The notes beneath the pieces were generated by a model. It did no database searches. It was not told where the DNA came from and was given only the letters and a program-made list of their open reading frames with translations. The position numbers were made by a program, and so were the translations under genes. A stretch of DNA of 64,000 nucleotides from Pseudofabraea citricarpa (taxonomy: Eukaryota; Ascomycota; Leotiomycetes; Helotiales; Dermateaceae): positions 1,798,001-1,862,000 of the forward strand of contig JAPWGK010000002.1 of the NCBI GenBank assembly GCA_029641185.1, read 5' to 3'. The first letter of the stretch is position 1, and every line of letters starts with the position of its first letter. Positions 9,798 through 23,743 of the stretch are shown here, piece after piece.

Positions 9798-11126
9798 GAT
9801 GTCAAAGGTGATGTGTTTGCCCCTGGGAGAGCTGGGCTGTTGGATGTAAAGGATGCTGTGGTTCTGGTAGAACTTTGTGGTTTTTCTGTTTGGTGAGGAG
9901 GTTGTAAGCCTTACGTTGGGTACAGGGGGAAAAGCTCTGGGGTAAGGCTACAGTAAGTTGACGATGGATAGGAGAAGAGCAGAAGAGAAGGGCTGAGGAG
10001 GTGAAGTAATAAGGTAACACAGATACAGAGACAAGATGGAAGCCGGATTCGACCCCAGTCGGGAAAAGTGAAAATCAGCCTGGGAAGTCGGCACCCATTC
10101 CACCCAAGCAAGCCTCTCATCACCACCTGCACCTATCGATCGTGTGTATCTTCGCTGGCCACCTACCGAATAAACCCATCAGCTCGGCCCTTCCCCCGCT
10201 GCCCGAAAGTCCAAGGTAGAGAAAACATGGCGATAGAGATGGCCGGTCGACTTGCTGGTCTGGCTCTCGACCATGGCCATGTTATATACTTTTCCCATGG
10301 CGTCTGCGCTGAAGGTTCAGAGCAATGCCACTTGGAACGTACTGTTCTTCATCGTGGCAGGCAGGCCCCAGCGCCAACCAGCTCGCCAACTCGCCAGCTC
10401 CAGCCTCGACGGCAAGTGCTTCCACGGCACGACGGCAAAATGCACGAGCCACGCAGACCGCAGAACGCAGACCGCAGAACGCAGACCGCAGAACGCAGCC
10501 TTGCCTTGCTGCCTTGTCCAGCTCGGCAGGGATCAGGCAGGTGTCGGTGACGTAGATTCGCCCGTCTACCGTCCCAGAGCAATAGCGGGGTGACGCGAGA
10601 TAGAGATAAACAAGTCTTGGCCTTGGTATTTGGAAGGAGATCGGTACAGTGCAGTACGGTAGGACCCTCTTTTTCTGTGAGATGCACTTACTTCTAGAAG
10701 CTTGCTTGTTTCCCTACCGTAACATGTCACCATGTCACAAGTGCCACCAATCTTTTTAGTCGACGACTTCGCAAAAGACCGTCGTTTGACTAGAGCCAAT
10801 AGGTGGTACCCAAGTGGTGCTCGGGCCTCGCAATAGGTGATGGCGAGGCATAAATAACCCAAGACCCAATGCTTGTCAAGACGATGATGTGGTCTTGAAA
10901 TCTTCTCAGCTCTTGTTATCATCCTAGCCTCACATACTCTAATTAATTATCACACTAACACATCAACCTAGTGGAACCTGCAAACGATCCTGAGAATTTC
11001 ATTCTGTTCCTATGAAAAAGCCCTGCTTAGTTAGTTACCTGTCCCAAAACCATTTCCCGTTTCCCGTTTCCCGCTTCCCAAAAACCAGCCATCTTCGTAA
11101 ATTCGTACCCTCATACCACAGCCACC
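9798..11126. other. intergenic region with 14-bp tandem repeat
   Basis: No supportable gene across 1.3 kb between two minus-strand genes. The left part (about 9950-10060) is pyrimidine-rich on the minus strand, as fungal leaders are. A 14-bp tandem repeat lies at 10453-10498, and a short TTTCCCG-type run at about 11050-11080. Confidence 0.5.
10453..10498. repeat. 14-bp tandem repeat, three copies
   Basis: The unit GCAGACCGCAGAAC occurs three times in perfect tandem (10453, 10467, 10481), followed by a GCAG partial copy. It is non-coding and unlike its surroundings. Confidence 0.9.
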
Positions 11127-12531
11127 TTAGGATGGAGGGGCAGAAAGGTTCTGGTTCTCCTCCTTTCTCTGAACAGCACCAAATCGGACATTGCCTTGAT
11201 CGAAGATCTACTTCAAATTAGTAACCTCAACATGTCATATAGCAAAGAGACTTACAGCATAGATGCCCTTCAAGAAGGTGTCGCCAAGAATGTCAAAGGT
11301 CAAGGAACCTCTCGACTGAATACCGCCGTAAACCATGCCGTTGCCCGCATCTGCGAAACCCAGATCCTCCTTTGCCACAGCAAATTGTTTTTTGCCGACT
11401 GCAAACGTGACCACAGGAAGCTTATCCTCAGTAGTGTCAGTGGGGAAGACATAACCTTGCTGGGTCTGGTCATATTTGGAACCTGGAATAGCAGCATAAA
11501 TTGCCTCGCAGGTCTCGTCGGAGACTAAGGCAAGCGTAGTTCCGGTGTCAGCAATGGCAGTGTTACCAGATTGGTTGACGGTCTTGCCGTTCACAGTGGC
11601 AGATGTAGAGTCAAACATCCAAAAGCCCTGGGAATTATCGATAGGAGTGTAATAAATCTCCTCGCCAGATGCCTTGACGACATCTTGGTCGATATAACCG
11701 AACGTGTAAAAACCCTCGCCCTTATCAGCCTCGTCCACGTCTCGCCAGGAACCGAGCTTGGCAGTAAAGAGCTCAGCAGTCTGAGGGATATCTTCTTGTG
11801 CAATCATGTTCTCAACCGGCGTCTTGACGGGTGTAGGAGTAACGGTATTGATGGAGCCCCAAGCAAGGCCAAGAAGACCATCTCCTACTCCTTGAACAAA
11901 CTGGTCCGACAGCTCGCTTGCAAGCTCAATAGCTTGGTTCTCGACGGTAAGGCCACCAATAGTGACATTATCTGTACCAACAATTCCGGAGGCAGAAGAA
12001 GAATCACCGTAGGAAATCTTCCACTTCGATCCACTCTGCTCTTTGTAGGTGGAGGACTTGGAGGGGTCGAAAATAGTGTGATCAGAACCTTTGGAGGTGA
12101 TCGAAGAAGGAAGTTTGGTGGACCAGACCTATAAAGTCAGCTTTATCACTAAGTCGAGGTGGTCGGAGTCTTACCCATAGATCAGAAGATCCTGTATCAA
12201 AGTCTAGCTTAAGTGTCTGGGGTGGCGTGCCGATGGATACATCGCTGAGGTAAAGAGCATCGTTTTGTTGATCGTCTGCACCAACTTCACCAGTCTCTCC
12301 AGTAGAAGTCTTCTTGGCAAGTCTTCGCTGGGTGTGAGCCTTGCCTCCAAACTTGTGGAACAAGCCATGAGCACCGGTTTGCTCGACCTTGTTCATCTGG
12401 AAGTATGGTCCTGGCTTGGTGGGTTCAAACCCCCATTTGTTGAGAAGCCATACATATGACTTGGGTCCATTTCGGATGTACTTCTGGTTCTTGGTGACTC
12501 TGACTCTCTGAAGTCCTTGAAGGCTCGACAT
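11127..12531 (-). CDS. pepsin-type aspartyl protease (A1 family)
   Basis: Three exons: 12175-12531, 11256-12128 and 11127-11207, with introns of 46 and 48 bp, both phase 0; 436 residues. The final short exon is needed: without it the protein stops early, and with it the C-terminus reads IFDQGNVRFGAVQR, the usual last strand of A1 proteases. Both catalytic aspartates are visible: FDTGSSDLWV at about residues 112-121 (spanning intron 1) and IADTGTTLAL in the second lobe. The first approximately 90 residues look like a basic propeptide (RRLAKKTSTG). The start MSSLQGLQRVRVTKNQ is charged and is not a signal peptide, unlike secreted penicillopepsins, so either the export route is unusual or a 5' exon is missed. 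Confidence 0.9.
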
Positions 12532-15359
12532 GATGAATCAATTGATATGGATAATGAGTAAAGCTAAAGCGATGAAGATAAACTTGAGTAGGGTATTTGT
12601 GTATTTGAGGAGCAAGTAGGATGCTAAAGTGGTATGGAGAGGAAGAGAGGAGAAGGCAGAGGGGTGAGAGGATCCCCTTTATACCAGCTTTGGCAAACAG
12701 AAGGCACCTGCAGTTTCGTATCCTCGTACGAAGACCTGATGAACCTAGCAGGTCCCGTTGGAGCTTCACGCGGGAGGCGTCATCAGCCTGCCGCAAGGTA
12801 GCTGAAGCTTGTTTGAGTACATGCATGACGAGGATCGTCCTTTCCTTTGGGACGAATCCTCGTCACGGAAGCGCCGAGGACTCGAGGAGGAGCTTCTACG
12901 TGCTTGCTACAACCGCTCAAACGGTCAAATCCCTCAGCAACGCATCCAAGGTAGCCATGTGGAACCACAACCTCTAGATGAGTTTAGAATCCAAGGCTAT
13001 AGACCTTACTGGCACCGTCTTTTAAGGAATGGCTGCCGTGGAACCACCATGACCTCTGCATACCTCGTACACAGCTTGATGCCAGTCGAGTCTCGGAGCA
13101 AGCCACGTCCACTACGGTACAGTCCGAATTCGAGGGGGATATCCACTTTCAGATGGAGAGCACATCCTAACATGGGGGCTGTACAGGGATCGGTACTGTC
13201 TGATAGTGGCTGTTTGACAAGACTCACAAGAGACAAGATGGTGGACAAACATGTGCTTCGTGGTCCCATGCCCACGATGGCGTATATTCCCTCGAAAGCG
13301 AGTCTTCTTGCCTACAGAGCTTGGAGATAACAGAATAGCATTCTAATGCGTGCGTTCTTTGGTTGCAGACAGGTGAAGACTCAAAAACAACGAGACAAAA
13401 TGATGTCAAAGCAGGGGGAGTGGGGGATCTCGCCGGCACATGGAGCTCAAGGGATCATCCGCACTCGGGACCCCTGCAAAGCACAGAACAAGCTGTGTGA
13501 TAAGGATACTGACTGCATTTGTTGTGGCTCCCCTCTCCTGACTCCCCAAAGCAACATTGGTACCTGAACTGAGGTCTCTGAGAGGCTTATCATGAGACGA
13601 TATGTTTATGCGTGGCGACATTGAGAGCTTGCTAGTCTTGTTCGTGATACGTCACCGTGTTCCTGCAACAACCACTTCAGGAACCCATTTAACAGCATCA
13701 AAAGCATCTCCACAAATTTGAGAGCTTGAGATAAACAAGCTTCAAGCTTCGGGCCCCCAATCAGATCATCCGGGGAGAGATGTTCGAAACAGAGCATGCA
13801 CCGTACGTACCATGCGTCATTTCAGAGCTCAGAGCAATGGCGGCTTCGATATTCAAACACGCCTGATAAAATCATTAGCATGGTGCTTATAGCTCCACGG
13901 GAAAGGGGATAGTGAGGGGATACCCAAAACAAGTTGTTATACGTCCTGTTTAGGTATAACTGCCGTACTCAGTCGTAAGCTGCTTTGCCACTGTTCCCAT
14001 ATCAAGTTCTCGCCGTCTTCAAGCTTCAGGAATGTTGCCATCTTGATTAGGATGACGCATTTCCTCATGTAAAGTGTGGCACCCTCACCATAGTAAATCA
14101 AGCATCTAGACGGATCAAATAGTCCGATCATGTTACTCGGCACATGGATAATGTCTTAGAGATAACAAATACCCTGGAAGACGTCTATCGTTCAGATGAT
14201 ATCTTTACTGAGCGTGCATGCACACCTAGGTTCGTTTTGGCATTCAAGTCATGGATGAGATCGAGATCGAGGCAGTACACTGGCCTGTGAACCCTTTACG
14301 CTTCAGAGTTACTTGCATGACTAAGTACCGTATTTATGCCATCCACATCCCTTGTTCTGCTGATCTCATCTGGGCTGGCAAAGTCGCACTTCCACCTTTA
14401 CGTGGTTCCTAAGCTACGAACCTGTAGCTCTTGTGAAGAGTCTACAGAGCTAACTAGAGCAACGCACCTCGAACTCAGCTGGCCTGCAAAAAGATTTTCC
14501 CTTATTGAATCAATTTCACGATCATGAGTCCTGCCACCGTAGCCTTTACGATCTCGAAGCTGACTCCGGCTCCGGCCCCGATTATATCTACAAATATATG
14601 TAAAGGGAACCGAAGGAAAGCGTTTAGCGGACTCATAAAGATGAAGATTTCCGCGCCCAAGGGCGTAAATATTATACGGTTCAGGGAAGGGAAAGGCAAG
14701 TGGAGAAGGAATAAAGGGCTTAGAGAGAGGTTTTTGGTACTGGCTATCAGGCCTAATTTACTCCTATAAGGGAGAAACCATCCAAACTAACTAGGAGGCT
14801 TTTAACTACGGTCGGGGTGCTGTAGTAGGTAAGTGAGCCGGTGATTTATCAAAATACCTCTTCCCCTTTTATATTCCTTATTCCACGGGAAAGTGTTTTC
14901 CTAATGGAATTCCAAGACCTTCTTTCGATACCTCGAAAACGTAATGTGCACAGTCACGTGTACTCAAAGTTTATCAATGGTTTTGGGTGTCGATTGACAC
15001 ACCCCCTTTTCCACGCCTGAACTCCAAGTATCTTATACAGGTAAAAGTCGAAAGTTATCGCCCAAGTAATTGAGTCCAGGCAGTCCGGTATGATTGAGAT
15101 TGAACGTCGCCAACGGAGCTGACATAAAGGAGGTTTCCGTGCTGAGGACGACTTTTGAGCCCCATAATTAAAAACTAGCGTAATTGATTCGGTCATCGTG
15201 CCGAGCAACTCGACTGATAATTTCTGAGAGCTTTGTACCAGCTATCTTTCGTCCTATCCATCGACCCGTGCTACGCACATCTCTGTCCATCGACCTACAC
15301 CCTCATTGTCTTTTCTTTTTTATCTTGCCTTTATTATTTCGGTAGCGCCTTCTTTCCGT
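12532..15359. other. 2.8-kb gene-poor region
   Basis: Only short, unrelated open frames are present on both strands and none resembles a known protein. 14470-14800 changes composition to purine-rich, TA-rich DNA with scattered stops, suggesting a decayed mobile element, but no terminal repeats or transposase motif could be seen. The last 150 bp (15210-15359) are pyrimidine-rich and probably the TOM70 leader. Confidence 0.45.
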
Positions 15360-17403
15360 ATGTCTGCACCAGTCACAATGCCTCCTCAACGGAGCGTCCC
15401 AGATTTCGCATCGTCAACCTCACAATCATCCGTATGGGACCGAATAACGTCCTGGGCCTCGGAAAATAAAGCTGTGGTATACACAATTGCTGGTGTTGCT
15501 GTGGTGGTTACTGGCGCTGGTGTTGCATACTATCTTACTGATTCTGTAGGTCGCATCAACCGCTGACATTGCGGAGAGCTCCTTGGCTAATAATATGGAA
15601 ATAGAAGACCACAACAGTCGGCAGAGACGAGAAGGATTCTCCCAAAAAGTCGGGTAAGAAGGACAGGCGGAAGAAGAAGGAAGAGAAGAAGGGTGCAGAT
15701 CTTGAGAAGGGCACACCGCAAGACACCAAGCCAAAGACGCCTACTGTCGAAAGCCCGGATGAACTCCCTGAGGTCGATGAGACCACTGTTGATAGTCTCT
15801 CCGAACAAGATCGAAAAGATTTTGCGGCTAAGCTCAAGGCCGCTGGTAATACAGCATACGGAAGTAAAGACTACAACAAGGCCATTGAGCTATATGGCAA
15901 AGCCATCATCTGTAAACCGGATCCAATCTTCTATTCAAACCGCGCTGCCTGTTACAATGCTCTGGGTCAATGGGAGAAGGTTGTCGAAGATACCACTGCT
16001 GCAATTGCGCTCGATAACGAATACGTCAAGGCTCTGAACCGAAGAGCAAATGCATATGAGCACCTGGAGAAATTCAGCGAGGCTCTGCTTGACTTCACTG
16101 CAAGCTGCATAATCGATGGATTCCGAAACGAAGCATCTGCACAATCAGTCGAAAGACTCCTTAAGAAGGTCGCAGAGGCTAAGGGGAAAGCCATTCTTGC
16201 AAGCAAGGACAAGCGTTTACCCAGTCCAACCTTTGTTACAAATTACTTACAGAGTTTCCGGGTACGACCTCGACCAGAAGGTCTCGAGTCCACCAATGAG
16301 CTTCCCGAAGACACCGGCAAGGGTCAATTGCAGCTGGGATTGAATGCCATGGACAAGAAGACTGGTGATGGATACGAGGAAGCCTCCGCTGCCTTTGACA
16401 AGGCTTTGGAGTTGAACGACCTGGGAGAGCACGAGGCTTTTGCATACAACATGCGAGGAACTTTCAAGTATCTGCGTGGCGAGAACATGGATGCTTTGAA
16501 TGACTTGACTAAGAGTGTTGATTTACAGCCAGCTTTGACCCAGAGCTTTATCAAGCGGGCGAGCATGCACCTTGAGCTAGGTTAGCAAAAGGAGTTTTGT
16601 CTTTCTAAAGGTTTCAGCTAACAACATCCACAGGAGACAAAGATGCAGCTGCAGCTGATTTCGGGGAAGCCATGGCACAGAACAACGACGACCCTGATAT
16701 CTATTACCACCGCGCACAACTTCACTTCATCCTTGGCGAATTTGCCGATGCTGCAAAAGATTACCAGAAATCCATTGACTTGGACACCAAGTTTATCTTC
16801 TCTCACATTCAACTCGGCGTTACGCAATACAAGATGGGGTCGATTGCTTCATCAATGGCTACATTCAGACGTTGTATCAAGAACTTCGACAAGGTACCAG
16901 ATGTGTATAACTACTATGGAGAGTTGCTACTGGACCAGCAGAAGTATCAAGAGGCGATCGAGCGATTTGATACCGCAGTGGAAATGGAGAAGCAGACCAA
17001 GCCTCTCGGCATGAATGTCCTTCCTCTTATCAACAAAGCACTTGCTCTGTTCCAGTGGAAGCAAGATTTCGCTGAGGCCGAGAAGTTATGCCAGAAGGCC
17101 CTAATCAGTAAGCCACTTGTTCGTTCTCCATTTTGCTTTCTTGCTAATAGTTTTCCAGTCGACCCTGAATGCGATATTGCAGTTGCGACTATGGCCCAAC
17201 TTCTGCTTCAACAAGGCAAAGTTACCGAGGCGTTGAAGTACTTTGAGCGAGCCGCCGAGCTTTCCAGAACTGAGGGAGAAATTGTAAATGCTCTATCATA
17301 TGCTGAGGCCACACGAACGCAGCTTGAGGTTCAAGAAAAGTACCCACAACTCGCCAATAGGCTTCAAGGAATGGGAGGTGGTTTTGGAGGCGCCATGCGC
17401 TAG
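15360..17403 (+). CDS. TOM70: mitochondrial import receptor Tom70
   Basis: Four exons: 15360-15545, 15605-16580, 16634-17107 and 17159-17403 (introns 59, 53 and 51 bp), giving 626 residues, the usual Tom70 length. Tom70 is an outer-membrane receptor that takes Hsp70/Hsp90-bound carrier precursors. Residues 38-58 form the single N-terminal membrane anchor ([20 protein letters not shown]), followed by a lysine-rich linker and then TPR repeats: a clamp-type set starting [19 protein letters not shown] and a C-terminal set ([35 protein letters not shown]). The protein ends [12 protein letters not shown] 15360 gives [10 protein letters not shown]; an in-frame ATG at 15378 is the alternative. Intron 3 is a multiple of three without a stop codon, so its retention would keep the frame. 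Confidence 0.95.
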
Positions 17404-17609
17404 CTGGATTTGTGTAAAGGGTGTCACAATAATTCTCGCGTTGAGCTGTTTTTTGATATATGATGTAGCAGGACGGTACGATTATGGGACAGGCAGCTGG
17501 GGGACGCTGCACAAAACACTTTGTAACTAATACTCCGCTTTCACTCGCACGCAAGAGAGTGTGTACAGTAAAAATCGAACGATACACTTTTTGGCGTGCT
17601 GTCCTATGT

Positions 17610-17663
17610 TTCTGGTTCTGATTCTGGTTCTGGTTCTGATTCTGATTCTGATTCTGATTCTGA
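17610..17663. repeat. hexanucleotide repeat TTCTGR
   Basis: Nine consecutive six-base units of TTCTGG or TTCTGA, followed by a degenerate unit. It is a simple-sequence repeat in non-coding DNA 3' of TOM70. Confidence 0.9.
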
Positions 17664-18003
17664 CTGATTCTGACAGGTAATCGCGCGTGCTTCGGATCGC
17701 GAGCGCATCCGTACAGTAGCACGATTTGTTAATTTGGGTTTGAGGGAGATGGCTTAGAGCTGGTGGCCGCGACGCCTGTATAGCCTGGTCTTTCTCCATC
17801 TTTTACTGGGACAAAAGCCCCGCGGCCGCAATTTCCAAGCGCCGGGTCACAGAAAAAGCATCGACTACCGGTACAGGACCATAATAGAACAACTTCGCCC
17901 CAAACACCCGTACTCCACTCGATCATGGACACAACAAAGCAGTGCTGAGCAGCGAGGAGCATGGATCCCAAGCCCAGAGAAAAGGCCGGTCGTATGCAAC
18001 CGC

Positions 18004-18052
18004 CTTTCACCTTCTACCTTCTACCTTCTACCTTTCACCTTTCACCTTTCAG
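18004..18052. repeat. 7-bp pyrimidine tandem repeat
   Basis: Seven consecutive heptamers of CTTTCAC or CTTCTAC type (last unit CTTTCAG), about 485 bp upstream of the MAP kinase ATG. Pyrimidine tracts are common in fungal promoters, but this one is regularly repeated. Confidence 0.88.
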
Positions 18053-18535
18053 CCTTATCAACTGTCCCTCGGCGCTATTGGATTCGCTTGTGCTTCCAGC
18101 TCTGCCCCACGTACGAAAGGAACCTCTACCTCGACCTACCAGTAGCGACTCGCCATCCTTCCCCTCCTCCCAAACACCCAGCCCAGCTCCCTCACTCATA
18201 CTTAAGGGCTGACTCTGACTGTGCTATCTGACTTTGAGCGACCTATTCTTCCAGCATACATCTTCAGCTCCACCATCATTAAACACTGCCGCAGAGCCGC
18301 TGCCTTTGTTCTGCCACTTTGTTCTTTGTGTTTTGCTTCCCCGCGACCCCCTCATCTTGCAAACAAACACCGCATTCATCAGTCACTTTGCGCGCGGCTA
18401 CGAATTCCAACACCAAGAAGAGCAATATAGGCAGGTGGGCAGACTGCAGCACTGCGCGGCATCCTATTTAGCAGACTCGACATCGAGATCTCCACACCAC
18501 TTTCTCGTCTTCCATCCCCTCCTTATTTCGCCATC

Positions 18536-19990
<1,455 letters not shown>

Positions 19991-21327
19991 TCTTTTTAGA
20001 TCTCGACGAGGGGCATTTTCGGATTTTGGTTAAGACGGTAGACACTGTCTGGATATGAGCGAAATTGATATACCAAAATAGTACGAAAGATTGAAACAAT
20101 CTCACAATATAAACACTTTCTTAGCCTGTCTGGTATAGCTTTTGCGCGGAGAGACTCGGTACAGGTAGTGAGGAATGACCCAATGCATGTACACTTCCAC
20201 TCTGACCATTACATGAGGAGTGTCTTCGGTGTAATTAGACCACCTCCATTTTGTATCTACTCCTTCGCTTTCTACAAGCCCATCTCCGTCTTTCCAATTC
20301 CAACGTTTGTTCAATTTCAAGACTTGGGTTTAATCCCCCCTTTATTCAAGCCTGGATATAATGTCATCTTCCAACGAGAGCGGTCTACTGGTAGGTGGGG
20401 CTCGTGCCGAGCGAGAGTTGAACTCATGAGGAGCGGAGAAAGGTTACAGTGATAGTGATGCTGGTAAAATTTCCCTTTTTCTTTATCGATTTACCTATCG
20501 TAATCTCTCTCTGTTTGAGAGAAGCGTTTTCAAAGATTTCAATTAACCCTTCTTTACACTGGGTCAATAAATCGGGTGTTCATAACTCGGAAAAGTAAGT
20601 GATGGTGTTTAGCCGGAAGATTGTGGTAGGTATCTCAGTAATCATCCAGCTGTCTCGTTCCAATTCAAGATAGCACTTTTCTACTAAATCGTGTAGTATC
20701 AAGAGATGCCAAAGTGTACTGTAGCTTGAAATGTACCTACCAATTTATGCCATACACACGACGTGATCGTGTTTCTACTGTCAGCAGGGTTGGTAGTTAA
20801 TCCTCAATTCAGTATAACAAACATTATTCATTATTTTAGCCCTTCAAGTAGGAGAGCAAACAAACACAGTTTGGTTTAAATAGAAACCTAACTATGCTTC
20901 TCGTACTTCGTATACGCGGTGCAACACTCAACGAGGCCGTCGGAGGAAGTACTGGCCGATTTTGACACTCCCTATCACGTGTGATAGGAGATGGTGTGGT
21001 TCCTGGACCTGGTCTGTGCCTGTTACACCACCTCTAATCAAAGCTAGACCTCGGCGTGAGAGACTAATGTGGGGAAGCTGTTCTCATAAATACAAAGAGG
21101 CCATACCGCGCAGAAGTCACCCAACCATTCATTCCACATAGCCTACCCATGCGAGTGCGTTGAGTTTCATGAAAGCAACTCATTCTGATATCTGTCGTAG
21201 CCACACTTCTGCAACGTCACTCACTACTCAATAAGTACCAAGCCTTTGTACTCGCCAGTTAGCAGATCCCCCGAAACCCAATGCAAAGAGCCCTGCTAAT
21301 GCTTCATAGCTATCGCATCAGTTCACC
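19991..21327. other. 1.3-kb intergenic region
   Basis: Contains the 3' end of the MAP kinase transcript and the promoter of the aldehyde dehydrogenase. No supportable gene. A TATCACGTGTGATA palindrome with a CACGTG E-box lies at 20972-20985. Confidence 0.45.
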
Positions 21328-22985
21328 ATGTCTTCTACAAAACTGGCTGAGTTCATTCCGACGAACATTGAGTCAATTCCTCAGATTGCTAGCGGCGTAC
21401 AGTCCGCCTTCTATTCGCAAAAGACAAAACCCATCTCCTACCGATTGACACAACTACGCAAGCTCTACTGGGCTCTAGTTGACAACTCAGATGCTCTAGT
21501 TGAGGCATGCAAACGCGATCTTGGAAAGCCAGAGCTTGAAGCTGTTACAACCGAAGTAGATTGGTGCAAGAATGATATTGTGTTTGTCACCCAGAATCTG
21601 GCAAAATGGATGAAGGACGAGAAGGCGCAGGATATTCCGTTGACCAACAGTTTAATGTACCCACACATCCGCAAGGAGCCGTTGGGTGCAGTACTTGTCA
21701 TTGGCGCATACAACTTTCCAGTCCAGCTTTCGCTTGGTCCTTTCATCGGAGCAATTGCTGCTGGATGTACTGCTGTTTTAAAGCCTTCTGAAGTATCCCC
21801 TTACACAGCTATGGTTCTCAAGAAGGTTGTTGAGGAGTCTCTTGATTCGAGTGCCTATCAAGTTGTCAATGGTGCAATTCCCGAGACTTCCGCTCTATTG
21901 AATGAGAAATGGGCCAAGATTTTCTATACTGGCAACGACCAAGTCGGTAGAATCATTTCCAAAAAGGCTGCCGAGACCCTCACTCCTGTTTGTCTTGAGC
22001 TTGGAGGACGTAACCCTGCCATTGTTACTAAGAACGCTGATATTCACCTTGCTGCCAGGCGTCTCTTATGGGGCAAAACTCTCAATGCCGGACAAATTTG
22101 TATCAGTCAGAATTATACACTGGTCGACAAGGAGGTCTTTGATTCTCTTATTCAAGAGTTAAAGATAGCCCTGGCCGAGTTTTATCCAAAGGGTGTCAAG
22201 GCTAGCGCGGACTTTGGCCGCATTGCCAATAATCGACATTTCTTGAGAATCAAGAAGATGGTGGATGACTCCAAAGGGAAAATATTGATTGGAGGCGAAA
22301 TGGACGAGGCAACCAACTTCATCGAACCCACAGTTGTGAGAGTTGATAGCATTGAAGATTCGATGATTAAGGATGAATCATTTGGCCCTCTTTTGCCCAT
22401 CTTACCAGTGGAAAATCTGGACGAAGCTATCCGACTCGCCAACACTGTTCATAGAACACCATTAGCATTATACGCATTTGGCAATAAAGCCGAGACGGGA
22501 AAGAGTAAGCAATGGTTCTCTGCCTTCTGATCAATAATAGCTGACAGTGTCTAGTTCTTGGCTCAACCTTATCTGGCGGAGCCACTGTTAATGATACTAT
22601 TTTCCATGCAGCCCTCCCTACAATGCCGTTTGGAGGTGTTGGTGATTCCGGGCATGGGAGCTACCGTGGTCGTGCTTCTTTTGATACTTTTACCCATAGG
22701 CGTTCAGTTACGACTACTCCGGGATGGATGGAGGGTCTACTCGGCCTGCGTTATCCTCCTTACTTTGGGAAGTTGGCCAAACTACGAGGCATGCAGCAAA
22801 TAAAGCCAGACTTTGGCCGGGATGGCAAGGTCATCAAAGGCCTTGGGTATTGGCTCAAGTTCGTAATTGGACTGGGAGGAGAAGATAGCAAGGCGAGCAT
22901 ATTAAGGTGGGTTTTCGTCGCAGTGGTTACTTTTGCTGCCAACAAGTACCTTGGTAATGGAGGATTGCCAAAATATTTGAAATAA
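21328..22985 (+). CDS. fatty aldehyde dehydrogenase, tail-anchored (Hfd1-like)
   Basis: Exons 21328-22504 and 22555-22985 join across a 50-bp intron in phase 1 (535 residues). ALDH3-class enzymes oxidise long-chain aldehydes, for example hexadecenal from sphingosine-1-phosphate breakdown, to acids. The cofactor-binding and catalytic parts are visible: GAYNFPVQLSLGPFIGAIAAG, KPSEVSP, the catalytic glutamate in CLELGGRNP and the catalytic cysteine in NAGQICISQNY. PFGGVGDSGHGSYRG and the DTFTHRRSV end follow. The C-terminus adds a hydrophobic helix (RWVFVAVVTFAANKYLG), the tail anchor typical of Hfd1/ALDH3A2, which places it in ER, mitochondrial outer or lipid-droplet membranes. Confidence 0.94.
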
Positions 22986-23743
22986 GCGATGCAAGCAAGC
23001 GCTCTTTTGATCTGCTGCGAAAAGCACTATGATTTTTGAGAATGATTTTCCTTCTCCCTTTCTGACCAAGGGAGTTGAGGCCGGAATTTGTATTATTGGG
23101 CTCGGGGATGGGACGCGAAAGTGATTGAGCAGGGGACTTGGCTGTACTATTTAGCTGTTCTTTTATACATAGGTGATTTTATCGAATACGAACGGATATT
23201 TTGGATATAAGTGAATGGATGTAGTGTTTCACAAGATTGGAATCGAGAATGATAATGCGGAATTAGCCTTTTTCGTGTTTTCGTTTTGTTGCACTTCGCA
23301 AGGAGGAGGTTAATTCCTCGGAGGTAGTTTCCAAGCCTCTCAGAAGCGACCACCCAGCTCGGAGTTAGATGACTGAAGACAAACGCGTCTCATATGCATA
23401 GGTCGCACGATGTAACCCCTTATAAATTTCATGGGTTGTAAACAGTGTGGTACAGTAAGCAGAATCTCACCCACTACTGGATTGAGTAATATTTGGCTGC
23501 AACTACATGTAGGTCATCTTCGCTCCAAGGAGAACGCATACTTTACTAAGCCATGAGTAGCAGAAAAGAGTAATAATTTAGGATTCCAACCAAACCAGTC
23601 TATCTCCGTTCCGAGGAGAAGTCTTTTACTAATCTACCAACCAACCAAAATGCATACCCCAGACTTTTGAGTGTTACCCCGCAATCATGACAAGATGGTC
23701 CTGTCCCTGTTACATCAGGTACTCCTCGTAATAATTCACTTTC
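22986..23743. other. intergenic region, no gene seen
   Basis: 3' flank of the aldehyde dehydrogenase. Only short scattered open frames without recognisable protein features. Confidence 0.45.

Larger units (their letters stand above)
17404..18535. promoter_or_regulatory. long upstream region of the MAP kinase gene with simple repeats
   Basis: 1.1 kb between the TOM70 stop and the MAP kinase ATG. It holds a TTCTGA/TTCTGG run (17610-17663), a 7-bp pyrimidine repeat (18004-18052) and a C/T-rich leader reaching the ATG. No coding frame is convincing. Confidence 0.5.

Noticed and set aside
12415..12440. T-arm-like GGGTTCAAACCCC
   Set aside because: It is inside the protease coding sequence (reading KWGFEPTKPG on the minus strand) with no other tRNA arms.
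14470..14800. Transposon remnant
   Set aside because: Composition suggests decay of a mobile element, but no terminal repeats, target duplication or enzyme motif can be shown by eye.
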